A DNA stretch of 64,000 bases. It comes from Syntrophaceae bacterium UBA6252 (GTDB lineage Bacteria > Desulfobacterota > Syntrophia > Syntrophales > UBA6807). The translations under genes and the position numbers were made by a program. Below the pieces are notes generated by a model. It worked only from the letters and a program-made list of their open reading frames with translations. It searched no databases and was not told where the DNA came from. Position 1 is the first letter of the stretch. Each line of letters opens with the position of its first letter. Location of the stretch: NCBI GenBank assembly GCA_002441265.1, contig DJVQ01000069.1:1-64000 (forward strand). Direction: 5' to 3'. Below are positions 1 through 8,183 of the stretch, piece after piece.

Positions 1-259
1 CCACGTCGAAAAGGGCCGACAGGATGCCAAGATTGACGCCGTCGTACTTGAGGGCGAATTCCAGATGGTCCCCCGTCCCGTCTCCAGGCCAGTAAGACTG
101 GGGATAGACGGATTCCACCTGCCCATCCTGAATGGTCGAGCGCAGTGTCCCTGTCGGGCTGACTGAGGACGTGTGCCAGTTCGGCAAAGCGCTCAAGTCG
201 TATCGCTCTACCAGAAACGCATAGCCCGCCAGACGGTGCTGTGTCGTGTTCAATGTCAT
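1..259 (-). CDS. Fic-family-like protein, N-terminal part (runs off left edge)
   Basis: A leftward reading frame starts at an ATG at 257-259 with GAGGTG just upstream and stays open to the window edge, giving 86 residues. The protein begins MTLNTTQHRLAGYAFLVERY and later has YWPGDGTGDHLEFALKYDG followed by VNLGILSALF. From memory, this arrangement resembles the N-terminal region of a group of proteobacterial Fic-domain proteins, but the diagnostic HxFx(D/E)GNGR motif would lie outside the window, so the family call is tentative. The frame itself is well supported by the ribosome site and by protein-like composition. Confidence 0.5.
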   Translation of the reverse strand, partial: MTLNTTQHRLAGYAFLVERYDLSALPNWHTSSVSPTGTLRSTIQDGQVESVYPQSYWPGDGTGDHLEFALKYDGVNLGILSALFDV

Positions 260-597
260 CACACCTCAAAAAATCGTTACGCCTCTCATAAAATGATTAC
301 CAAGAGCCGTATGGTTAAAAATATAGTTACATTTACAGCAATTTTCAAGAGAATTGTTTGAGATGCCTGGGGTGAATTTGGGGATGATCCTAAAAATACG
401 GGTTTGTATCTTAAAATACGATTACAAATAGGCATTCTTCAAGAAAATCAGTTACCGAAGCCGTCAGGATACCGGCGGACGATGCACAGCCTCCAGTAGA
501 AAGACCTTTCTATGCAGCAGGGTGTCCCTGGAGCCGCCTTCTACGCAGTAACGTATGGGTAGTAAGTATTTTTTGTGAAAGCGCATTGCTGTCCAAG
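260..597. other. Intergenic, no gene seen
   Basis: AT-rich between about 290 and 470, consistent with a promoter zone for the leftward gene ending at the left edge. Past 480 there is a short leftward frame without a start that could be decayed coding sequence, but I cannot assign it. Confidence 0.4.
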
Positions 598-830
598 TTA
601 TTGAAAGAACGGAATCCGGGGTCCGTAAATCGGCACCGGTGCCGGTTCATAAGGTTTGTTCAGCCATTCCCATAAATCCCTGTAGCTGAAAAGATGAAAC
701 CGGAGCGTGGCCACCAGGTTCGAGAAAGACCAGGGGAAGGAAGATCGGAAACGGAGGTACTTGAGGAGCAGGGTAGCCAAAAAGTGATCCCGGACGCCGA
801 ATCCCTTGATTCCCTTTGCCGCTTTCGTTT
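598..830 (-). pseudogene. Transposase C-terminal remnant
   Basis: A leftward open frame without a convincing start ends at 598. It reads LLLKYLRFRSSFPWSFSNLV, then ATLRFHLFSYRDLWEWLNKP and a short proline-rich tail. This hydrophobic/aromatic tail with a YRDLW motif resembles the C-terminus of DDE transposases of the IS4/ISNCY type (recalled similarity, not searched). The same frame extends further right to about 886, where it meets the helicase remnant that faces the other way. No intact catalytic region or terminal repeats are visible, so this is a decayed insertion sequence fragment if the call is right. Confidence 0.4.
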
Positions 831-886
831 CGCGGCCGGCTTCGAAGAACTCCCGCTTCGAAAATATCTGTAGAATCCGGCCAAAA

Positions 887-1441
887 ATGCTGCCCGCGCC
901 GGAGATCCCGCCGGATTCACCGATTCAGGAAGTGTTCCGCATCCTCGCCAGCAATGCCGCACGCAATCGATTCATCGCCCGGGACGTGCTGGCCGCTTAC
1001 GGGGAAGGGCGAAAGGTGCTGGTGCTCACCGAGCGGCCGGATCACCTGCCGTTGTTGCGGGATACACTGGGCGATGAGATCGAGAACTGTTTCATCCTTC
1101 ATGGACGCTTGTCGAAAAAACAGCGGGCTGCGGTGTTTGACGAACTGGAAATTCTGGATGAATCCGCCCCGCGGATTCTGCTTGCCACCGGACGACTGAT
1201 CGGCGAGGGTTTCGACCACCCGCCGCTCGACACTCTGGTACTGGCCATGCCGATATCCTGGAAGGGCACCCTGCAGCAATATGCCGGACGCCTGCACAGG
1301 GAGCACGCCGAAAAGCAGGACGTACGCATCTATGATTACGTCGAAATGGATGAGCCTCGGCTCGCCCGCATGTGGAACAAACGCCAACGCGGCTACCGTG
1401 CCATGGGTTACCGGATCCGGCCCGCGGAATTGCTCGCTTGA
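887..1441 (+). pseudogene. TOTE-type DEAD/DEAH helicase, C-terminal fragment
   Basis: About 184 residues encode only the second RecA-like domain of a superfamily 2 helicase: VLVLTERPDHLPLLRD, then LHGRLSKKQRAAVFDEL, PRILLATGRLIGEGFDHPPL and the motif VI-like stretch PISWKGTLQQYAGRLHREH followed by VRIYDYVE. This combination is characteristic of the helicase of TOTE conflict systems (primase-helicase modules proposed to act in conflicts with mobile elements). The Walker A/B domain, primase and nuclease parts are missing, and the upstream boundary coincides with a transposase-like remnant on the other strand, so the gene appears truncated at its 5' side. The fragment itself is free of stops and may be a recent truncation. 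Confidence 0.7.
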
Positions 1442-1794
1442 GCCCGCCTTCAGCTGTTCGAGTGAAAAATGATTCAGGTGTTTTCCGGCGGATATCCCAC
1501 CGGGAAAAAACAAATACCCCGAAATGAAAAAAGTCGTATCGCCGCGTGATATCGGGATCCGAAAAGCAAGGCCCGGGGATAAACGGACGGGGCTTTTCGA
1601 CGCCGAGGATTTTCCCTTCCGGTGGTCCCTGAGGGAAAAAGACAGATCAGGGGGAAGCATCGTTATGGCGGAATTTTCCGGGATGAAGCGGTAAAGGCTT
1701 CACATTGCCCGTGGATTGTGTTAGCCAGTTGCTTGATCGATCCGAGCGCAGGGGAACGTTTTTTTACCCATCCATCAAAAAAAAAGGAATCATC
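1442..1794. other. Intergenic before the LVIVD protein gene
   Basis: No gene seen. An imperfect hairpin at about 1481-1508 (TTTTCCGGCGG and CCACCGGGAAAA arms) follows the helicase remnant and could terminate it. The ribosome site of the next gene, AAGGAA, lies just before 1795. Confidence 0.4.
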
Positions 1795-3441
1795 ATGAGA
1801 AAGATCCATTTTTTCGGAGCGGCCCTTTTCTCTTTTTTTTGTTTTTTCGCATTGACGGCGATTCCTCCGGCCCAGGGGGCGCCCGTCGTCCTCAGTGAAG
1901 TGGGGTCCCTCGACACGGCGGGAACCGCGGAGGCCGTGGCGGTTTCGGGAAATTACGCCTATGTGGCCGATGGTTATTCGGGACTGCGGATCATTGATGT
2001 GAGCAATCCCGCGTCTCCCTCCGAAACGGGTTATTACAACACGACAGGATACGCTTTTGATGTTGCGGTTTCGGGAAATTACGCCTACGTTGCCGACGGC
2101 TCCAAGGGACTTCGGATCATCAACGTCGCCAATCCCGCCGCCCCTTCCGAATCGGGTTTCTACGACACCCCCGGCAGCGCCCGGGGAATCGCCCTTGCGG
2201 AGAATCTGGCCTGCATCGCCGACAGCGACGGCGGTCTTCAGATCATCAACATCGCTTCGCCGGGATCTCCCTACCTGGTAGGAAGTCTGCCGACGCCGGG
2301 CAGCGCATACGGCGTGGCCCTGTCGTCCATTTACGCCTTCGTGGCGGATGCGACAGGCGGGTTGACCATCGTCAACATTTCCAATCCCGCCTCGCCCGTT
2401 CAGACCGGCAATTTCAACACCAGCGGCCAGGCTTATGCCGCGGGCCTCTATAACCAGTATGTCTGTGTCGCCGATTACAGCGAGGGATTGCGGGTCATCG
2501 ACGTGTCCACCCCCTCCGCGCCCGTGGAAGCGGGTTTCTACAATCCCGCCGTCGTGAAATATTACCGCGACGTGGCGATCCTGGGACGGTTTGCCCTGAT
2601 CGCAAGCGATGCAAACTCCGAGGGCGGGACCAACGGCCTCAGGGTCATCGATCTTTCCGATCCGGCCCTGCCGGAGGAAGCGGGATACTGCGACACCGCC
2701 GGAGACCCGAGAGGCGTGACCGTTCAGGGGAAGTACGCCTATCTTGCCGAGTATACGAGAGGTCTCAGGATCATCGACATCTCCCCGGTTCTGGTGAATT
2801 ACGTTTATTATGTGCCCTATTACACCGGCGACCCCGAATACTGGACGGGGCTCGGGATCCGGAACGAAAGCGCCGAGGAAGCGGCCAATGTTTCCGTGGT
2901 GGTCCGGGAATCGGACGGTACGGAGATCAGTACCGATTACCTGACCCCGATTCCGGCCCGGGGACAGAACGCTTTCATGGTCGCACCCGGGACGGCCAGG
3001 GAAGGATGGTTCCAGCTGAACGCGAACCAGCCCCTGGCGGGGGTGTGTTTCGTTGCCTTGTACGACGAGCCTACGCTCATGTTCGACATCCCCTTCGTGA
3101 ACGAACTGTCTGAAGTTCTTTATCTGCCCCACGTGGCCCAGAACGACACCTGGGACACGACCCTCATGATCTGCAATCCGGGAGGCACCGCTGCCCAGGT
3201 GACCCTCACCTTTGTCCAGGACAGCGGGGAAGCGCTCACGCCCCTCGTGGTATCGATTCCGGCAAGGGGAAGCGGCAAGTACGAGGTGGCGGCCTTGACT
3301 CAGGGAACCGGGTATGCCAAGGGAAGCGTGGAAATCTCCGCAGACCAGGGGGTGGCCGCCTTCGCCCTCTATCGAAACACGAAAGCGCCGAATAACGGCT
3401 CCAGTTACGCCGGGATCACGGCGGTAAAGCCCCAACGCTGA
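1795..3441 (+). CDS. Secreted LVIVD-repeat beta-propeller protein
   Basis: 548 residues. The start at 1795 is chosen because it opens a typical Sec signal peptide (MRKIHFFGAALFSFFCFFAL, cleavage near AQG-A) and follows an AAGGAA ribosome site; an upstream in-frame start at 1705 would put 30 extra polar residues before it. Residues about 35-360 contain seven or so LVIVD-type repeats, each with the pattern YAYVADG....GLRIIDVSNPA.P, expected to fold as a beta-propeller on the cell surface or in the periplasm. Residues about 365-548 form a separate beta-rich domain (YYTGDPEYWTGLGIRNES, then two similar blocks on cell-surface-like folds) frequently seen in deltaproteobacterial secreted proteins. 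No catalytic motif is visible; a role in binding or surface adhesion is inference. Confidence 0.8.
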   Translation: MRKIHFFGAALFSFFCFFALTAIPPAQGAPVVLSEVGSLDTAGTAEAVAVSGNYAYVADGYSGLRIIDVSNPASPSETGYYNTTGYAFDVAVSGNYAYVADGSKGLRIINVANPAAPSESGFYDTPGSARGIALAENLACIADSDGGLQIINIASPGSPYLVGSLPTPGSAYGVALSSIYAFVADATGGLTIVNISNPASPVQTGNFNTSGQAYAAGLYNQYVCVADYSEGLRVIDVSTPSAPVEAGFYNPAVVKYYRDVAILGRFALIASDANSEGGTNGLRVIDLSDPALPEEAGYCDTAGDPRGVTVQGKYAYLAEYTRGLRIIDISPVLVNYVYYVPYYTGDPEYWTGLGIRNESAEEAANVSVVVRESDGTEISTDYLTPIPARGQNAFMVAPGTAREGWFQLNANQPLAGVCFVALYDEPTLMFDIPFVNELSEVLYLPHVAQNDTWDTTLMICNPGGTAAQVTLTFVQDSGEALTPLVVSIPARGSGKYEVAALTQGTGYAKGSVEISADQGVAAFALYRNTKAPNNGSSYAGITAVKPQR

Positions 3442-3566
3442 TTGAAAGCGAAGAAGGGAAAAAAGGCCGCTTTTCCTGATCCGTCCGGTTTCGGTCCATG
3501 CCCGTCCGGAGGGCCGGATCGATCCGTACCCGCGTCATCGAAGACGAGATCGAATCCCGGCATCAA

Positions 3567-5150
3567 TCAGTACCGATGCTTCAGGTCTCCATCCACGGTA
3601 CCCCTGACGCATTCCCTTTCCTCCGCGAAGTCGAATCCGGTCCAGATGCCGATGGATTTCAGGATACTTTCCTGCGGATGATATCGTTTGAAAATCTCGA
3701 AGTAATAGGCCGCTTCCTTGCTGTTTATGACGGCGTGAGGGTGTTCGCGTTTGACCCGCTCGTATTTTTCGTCACTCATTTCCGCGTCGGCAAGTTTCTC
3801 GCCGAGACTCTCGCAGCCGGCGCCCTGGGTGTATTGAACCTTGTACCTCCATAGGATTTCCTCGGGCAGATAATCCGTGCCTTCAAAAGCCTTCCGGAGA
3901 ATCCATTTCTCGATCTTTTCGCCGTTGTGCTCCCGTATTTTAAGTTCGGGCGGTATCTTCATGGCGAGATCGATCATGGCAACGTCCAGAAAGGGAACCC
4001 TGAGCTCGAGGCTGAAGAGCATGCCCATGCGGTCCGCCCGCTGGAGATTGATATTGTGAAGACCGGCAATCAATCTACGGGCCTCGACATTGACCGTGTC
4101 GAGAGGAAAATTCTTCATGTAATGATAACCGGCGAACACCTCGTCGGCGCCCTCGCCGGTGAGAACGACGGTCACGTGCTCGGCCGCCAGTTTGCAGGTG
4201 AAGTAGCAGGGAACGGCACACCGCACGAGGGACGGATCGTAACTCTCCAGCTTTTTGATTACCACGGGCAGTGCATCGTAATATTCTTCCTCGGTAAAAA
4301 TGAGTTCGTGATGGTCGGACCCGATATGGCCGGCGGCGATCCGGGCCGCTTTGATGTCGTCGCTCACATCTCCTCCCGAATCCTCCATGCCGACGGCAAA
4401 GGTGTGGAGACGGGGAATCTCGTCCGCCGCTATGGCGGCAATGATGCTGCTGTCGAGACCGCCGCTGCAAAAGGCCCCGACCGGAACCGTCGGATCGGCA
4501 AGCAGCCGTTTCTTGACGGCATGGATAAACGTCTCCCGAATCAAGCGACAGGCTTCCCGGCAGTCGGTAATCGGGGAATCCTGAATTTCGGGAACATGGT
4601 AGTATTCGACGAATCCATCCTCCGGGGTGTAATAGTGCCCCGCCGGGAATTCATGGACATCGTCCACGCCGGCAAGACTCATGGCTCCCAGCTCGGAGCT
4701 GAAATACAGATGGTCCCGGTGGTAACCGTAGTACAGAGGCTTGATGCCGACAGGATCCCGGGCCAGCATGAAATGGTCGTCATCGAAAAGGGCGAAGGAG
4801 AACATGCCGTCCAGATCGGCGACACAGTCCGGACCTTTTTCCTGGAACAGGTGCAGGATGACTTCCGTGTCCGAATTCGTCTGAAAAGGATACTTGCGCG
4901 ACAGGGGCTCTCTGAGTTTCCTGAAATTGTAAATCTCGCCGTTACAGATGATTCCCTTCCTTCCGTCCTGCGTCAGAATGGGCTGATGCCCCCCGGCGAC
5001 ATCGACAATAGACAGTCGCGTATGACCCAGCACCATTTGCCCGCGGCTGTGAACGCCTCTGTCGTTCGGTCCTCGATGGCCGAGCGCATCCAGCATTTTT
5101 GAAATGGTCGTTTCATCTCTGACGCCAAAGCATCCTGCCAAACCGCACAT
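3567..5150 (-). CDS. asnB: Asparagine synthetase B (glutamine-hydrolysing)
   Basis: 527 residues; ATG at 5148-5150 with AAAAGGAG upstream. Residue 2 is the N-terminal nucleophile cysteine of class II glutaminases (MCGLAGCFG), followed by the RLSIVD and NGEIYN motifs of the Ntn amidotransferase domain (about 1-190). The synthetase domain has the pyrophosphate loop SGGLDSS (about 235) and the LTGEGADEVFAGY motif. It makes asparagine from aspartate, glutamine and ATP, releasing AMP and pyrophosphate. The length is normal for AsnB of the short type. It faces the LVIVD gene tail to tail. Position inside an accessory region leaves open that it serves a surface-sugar or peptide-modifying pathway, since asnB homologues are common there, but there are no such neighbours. 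Confidence 0.93.
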   Translation of the reverse strand: MCGLAGCFGVRDETTISKMLDALGHRGPNDRGVHSRGQMVLGHTRLSIVDVAGGHQPILTQDGRKGIICNGEIYNFRKLREPLSRKYPFQTNSDTEVILHLFQEKGPDCVADLDGMFSFALFDDDHFMLARDPVGIKPLYYGYHRDHLYFSSELGAMSLAGVDDVHEFPAGHYYTPEDGFVEYYHVPEIQDSPITDCREACRLIRETFIHAVKKRLLADPTVPVGAFCSGGLDSSIIAAIAADEIPRLHTFAVGMEDSGGDVSDDIKAARIAAGHIGSDHHELIFTEEEYYDALPVVIKKLESYDPSLVRCAVPCYFTCKLAAEHVTVVLTGEGADEVFAGYHYMKNFPLDTVNVEARRLIAGLHNINLQRADRMGMLFSLELRVPFLDVAMIDLAMKIPPELKIREHNGEKIEKWILRKAFEGTDYLPEEILWRYKVQYTQGAGCESLGEKLADAEMSDEKYERVKREHPHAVINSKEAAYYFEIFKRYHPQESILKSIGIWTGFDFAEERECVRGTVDGDLKHRY

Positions 5151-5746
5151 GATTTTCTCCTTTTATGACTCGATGATTGTGCAAAGGATCGTTTCCCGTC
5201 GCAATGATTCATATGGTTCCGAGCAATAAACATACCATTCGAAATACTTTTGTTGAAATAATTATATTTCATATGATTTGTATTGAAATCTGTTGATGCA
5301 TCCATCCGGGAATCTCACGTTTCCGTAGGATCAAGCATGCGATTCAACGCATTTGTAGGGAACAATGCATGCGGAACAGGCTGAAGTCGTAACCGCTCAA
5401 CGTTGTGCAAGATGCCGGTGAGTTCCCTTTGCGGAAACAGCCTGTGTGACGGGCTGTCCGGTGCCGGCGCCAATGCCGAAAAAAACCCTGACAACAACAA
5501 TGCCGTACCACGGCCAGTTTCAATCCACGCGCCCGCACGGGGTGCGACAGGGTGATTTCCCCATCCCGTCTGGAATTCAGAGGAGTTGCGAATTGACCGT
5601 CTGCAAATCGCAGGCTGGATTTTCTTATTGCGATGCAAAGAATGCTAACGGGAATACTTGTGTCTCATATCCGTGAAGCCTTGAGATGCTTATCTTTTTT
5701 AACTTGGCAGCATTTCATGACACATTGCCGGCGAGGGACGGGCGCG
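5151..5746. other. Intergenic with decayed sequence and one CRISPR repeat
   Basis: AT-rich sequence at 5200-5290 is the likely promoter zone of the leftward asnB. Apart from the orphan CRISPR repeat at 5517-5548 I see no gene. A short leftward frame at 5318-5460 (ending NALNRMLDPTET) looks protein-like but matches nothing I recognise. Confidence 0.5.
5517..5548 (-). CRISPR. Orphan type I-C CRISPR repeat
   Basis: A 32-base segment reads, on the minus strand, GTCGCACCCCGTGCGGGCGC followed by GTGGATTGAAAC, which is the classic type I-C (Cas8c) repeat, including the CCCCGTGCGGGG-like stem and the GTGGATTGAAAC 3' handle. Only one copy exists here; the sequence one spacer length away on either side carries no second repeat, and no cas gene is present in the window. 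The segment at higher coordinates would be the leader side. Confidence 0.85.
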
Positions 5747-6970
5747 CTAATGACCTGTCATCGGATATAGATCCGGGAAAAGATATCCTGCGACCGAAGC
5801 GGGGAACCCGAACCGCACCGGTCCTTTCGGGGTGTTCGATACCAGGAGTCCCTCCCGCAAGAGCTGTCCCAGAAGGATTCTGCCTGTCCTCTCGGCCATT
5901 CCCGAGCAGCGGATCACGCCTCCCCTGGACACTTCCCCGCGCAGGAGCACATCCTGGAGCATGTATGCGGCCTCTTTTTTCAGAGGAGGCGACGCTGGCA
6001 GGGGGGAGACTATTGATTGCTCCTTCCTGAGGTTCACGTAGCCCCGGATCCTGTCGAGAAGACCATCCAGGGCAAGCATCCTGCCCATGTAGTCGATTTG
6101 ATCCAGGCAGACTTCGAAGAAAAATTCGCAGAAATGCGTCAACCCTTTTTGTGAAAGATTGCCTCGGCCGTTCAGATCGCCGTGACGCGGGGCATCCGCT
6201 TGAACGAGGGCGGAAGTGTATCCGCGCTTCTGCCGTGCGATGCCGCGGCTGATGTTCCATAATCCGTACCCCGCGAGGGGCAGCTTCATGAACCATGCGT
6301 CCGTGTGAAGGCGCGCTACACGTCCGTTTCCGTCCAGGAAAGGGTGAATCCAGGTAAGGCGGTGATGGGCCGCCGGTGCGGCCACGAGAGGATCGATCCC
6401 ATGGAATGATGCAGGGTGATAAAAGGACGCAAACCGATCGAGAAATTGAGGGAGGACGTTTTCGCCGGGGCCGATGTGCCGCCCGACTACAACCGTCCTG
6501 TGCCGGATCTCGCCCGGAATGACCTCGATTTCTTCTCCCGTCTCCTCGTTTCTTACACGTCGCAGTTCGGAGGGAAGCTGTTCAAAGAAGATCCGGTGCA
6601 GCCATTTCAGGAATTCAGGGCTGGATATATTTGCGGTCGGGTCCGCCTCCAGCCGTTCTTCAATCATACGCTGGCATTCGATGTGCGCAAGACTTTCCAT
6701 CTGCAGGCTTTTTTTCGCCAGGTCGTTCGAATAATCCTTGCGCATGGCCCGCTCGATGTCAACCGGATGCGTGCTGTGTCCTTCTATGAGATTTGAGTAA
6801 TAGCTGTTGGTGATGCGCAGGAATTCTGTAATCGATTTCTTCGTGATCGGATGAAGACGGCCTTCAAGGATTGCGGATCGGCTTAGAATCTCACGGGCAA
6901 TATCGACAAGCTTGGGCGACAAAGAAGGGTAGAGAGGCTCCATTTGCGAAACATGTTCCCACATATTCAT
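5747..6970 (-). CDS. Fic family protein (AMPylase-like)
   Basis: 407 residues. The core motif HPFLDGNGRVAR (about 209-220) matches the Fic signature HxFx(D/E)GNGRxxR in full: the catalytic histidine and the phosphate-binding loop are intact. An inhibitory motif (S/T)xxxE(G/N) is present upstream as SNLIEG (59-64), the class II arrangement in which the alpha-inh helix is in the N-terminal part of the same protein. A C-terminal winged-helix-like region (about 310-400) is typical of DNA-binding Fic proteins. Such proteins transfer AMP from ATP to hydroxyl groups of target proteins; the target is unknown. It stands alone, with an inverted repeat in its promoter zone (7008-7044), and no antitoxin partner is seen, as expected for a self-inhibited class II Fic. 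Confidence 0.9.
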   Translation of the reverse strand: MNMWEHVSQMEPLYPSLSPKLVDIAREILSRSAILEGRLHPITKKSITEFLRITNSYYSNLIEGHSTHPVDIERAMRKDYSNDLAKKSLQMESLAHIECQRMIEERLEADPTANISSPEFLKWLHRIFFEQLPSELRRVRNEETGEEIEVIPGEIRHRTVVVGRHIGPGENVLPQFLDRFASFYHPASFHGIDPLVAAPAAHHRLTWIHPFLDGNGRVARLHTDAWFMKLPLAGYGLWNISRGIARQKRGYTSALVQADAPRHGDLNGRGNLSQKGLTHFCEFFFEVCLDQIDYMGRMLALDGLLDRIRGYVNLRKEQSIVSPLPASPPLKKEAAYMLQDVLLRGEVSRGGVIRCSGMAERTGRILLGQLLREGLLVSNTPKGPVRFGFPASVAGYLFPDLYPMTGH

Positions 6971-7007
6971 TGCCGGTCTTTATGCCGATAATTAGCTGTT
7001 CATAACA

Positions 7008-7044
7008 GTATAAATATATATTGATATTGTCAAGATGTTTATAC
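7008..7044. promoter_or_regulatory. Inverted repeat in fic promoter region
   Basis: GTATAAA (7008-7014) and TTTATAC (7038-7044) form a perfect inverted repeat separated by 23 very AT-rich bases, 38 bp upstream of the Fic start. Candidate autoregulatory site, possibly for the C-terminal winged helix of the Fic protein itself. Confidence 0.35.
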
Positions 7045-7269
7045 ATTTTCAACCGTATTGTTGCCGATTATTCTGCCGACGGTGATCGAGCTGCCTGCTG
7101 ATGACTTGCCTGCCCCGCAAACATGGAATGAACCGGAACCATGATGCCAGTCCATTGGGTCCCGTTTTTGGAAACTTATCCCGCCCGGCTTCTCTCCCGG
7201 CGGGGGATCGTCCAATTACGCCCTTGTCTCCGGAGTTCTTCCTGTTTCCTGCATTCATTCCTGCAGCCG

Positions 7270-7536
7270 CGGTTCGGTGATTTCGCCGGCGGAACCCTTT
7301 CGTACATCGCGGAATCGGGAAGCGTCGGAGATTACATCAATTCCATATCGTCACTGAGCACGCGCAAAATCCTTGAAATCTATCCCGGTCACGGGGACAT
7401 TTCGACAAGTCCCGAGGAGGACATGGAAAAGGCGGTTTTCAATGCGAAGGCGTTCCTTCAGAGCGAAGACGCCGTCAAGGTGGCCCGTTTCAAAGAGGCC
7501 GATACGGCGGGGGCCGGCGGCGGAGAAAGGGTTTGA
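7270..7536 (+). pseudogene. Metallo-beta-lactamase-fold hydrolase, C-terminal fragment
   Basis: About 88 residues resemble the last third of an MBL-fold hydrolase: GGTLSYIAESGSVGDYINSI, then the metal-binding YPGHGDIST motif and a final helix EEDMEKAVFNAKAFL. The N-terminal HxHxDH metal site is absent, and the sequence left of 7270 does not continue the fold in any frame. It is a decayed gene remnant. Confidence 0.65.
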
Positions 7537-7947
7537 AAAGACGCCGCCTGCGACTTCCCGTGGAGGGGCTTCCGGGATCGCCGGTTTCGGGTCGCCGTTT
7601 CCCCGCCGGAGGGCACTCCTTCAAAAACGATTTCGGTGGATCCGCTTTCACCGCCCGTTCCTCCATGCCACGTGAAAATCGACCCCGTCGCGCGGCGTCC
7701 CGCCAGGGTGTCAAAGACCCTGTTCCGGAAATTCAGAATCCCGTCCGTTGAAACGCATCCCGCCCGTCGCAGACAATCTACATAATTGAATGCGCCGCTA
7801 CCGACATTATTGTGCAGGTCCACAAAAGTGTCCGGTGTACGGCATGCCCGGGAGGCCGCTTCCGGAGGAGGAATTTATTTTTTTAACATTGAATTCCTCC
7901 GTTCTTACGGGCGGCTGTCGTTCGCAATACGTTTCGGCCTTTGGATC
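7537..7947. other. Intergenic, no gene seen
   Basis: No convincing gene on either strand. A TTGTG (7810-7814) ... CACAA (7821-7825) inverted repeat lies about 130 bp upstream of the sigma-54-like promoter of the nitrogenase-like cluster and is the only candidate activator site noticed. Confidence 0.35.
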
Positions 7948-7963
7948 TGGCACGTTCCTTGGA
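7948..7963 (+). promoter_or_regulatory. Probable sigma-54 promoter of the nitrogenase-like operon
   Basis: TGGCACGTTCCTTGGA matches the -24/-12 consensus TGGCACG-N4-TTGCW with correct spacing; the only important deviation is GG in place of GC at -12. Transcription would start near 7974, leaving a leader of about 210 nt before the D-like gene. A sigma-54 activator of the NifA type is encoded downstream (16176), which supports the assignment. Confidence 0.55.
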
Positions 7964-8108
7964 CTATGCGCTTTCAAACGGAGAGGAACGGAGACGGACG
8001 ATGGCGATGACGGGAGATATGTGGAACGGGTCGGGAGGCGCCGGCGGCCGGAGGCAGCCCGGCGGGGGAGCATTCCATGAAGGCAGCCTCTCTCATGTTC
8101 TTGATACC

Positions 8109-8163
8109 GCCGGGATTCAGCCCGGCTGAAAGGGGTTTCGTCGGGGCGATGATCGCCGACGGC
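8109..8163 (+). promoter_or_regulatory. Two hairpins in the leader of the nitrogenase-like operon
   Basis: GCCGGG (8109-8114) pairs with CCCGGC (8121-8126), and CGTCGGGGCGAT pairs with ATCGCCGACG (about 8140-8162) with a small bulge. They sit just before the AGGAGG ribosome site (about 8172) of the D-like gene. They could be a leader regulatory structure or only a transcript-stabilising element; no known riboswitch class is recognised. Confidence 0.4.
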
Positions 8164-8183
8164 ATTTCACAGGAGGCGAGAGA

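Noticed and set aside
1663..3435. A long leftward open frame opposite the LVIVD gene, and similar long antisense frames opposite many genes
   Set aside because: They are by-products of the high GC content and codon bias of the real genes; they lack ribosome sites and recognisable domains.
7810..7825. TTGTG-N6-CACAA as a NifA upstream activator site
   Set aside because: The NifA site is TGT-N10-ACA; here the spacing between TGT and ACA is eight. Reported only as an inverted repeat in passing.
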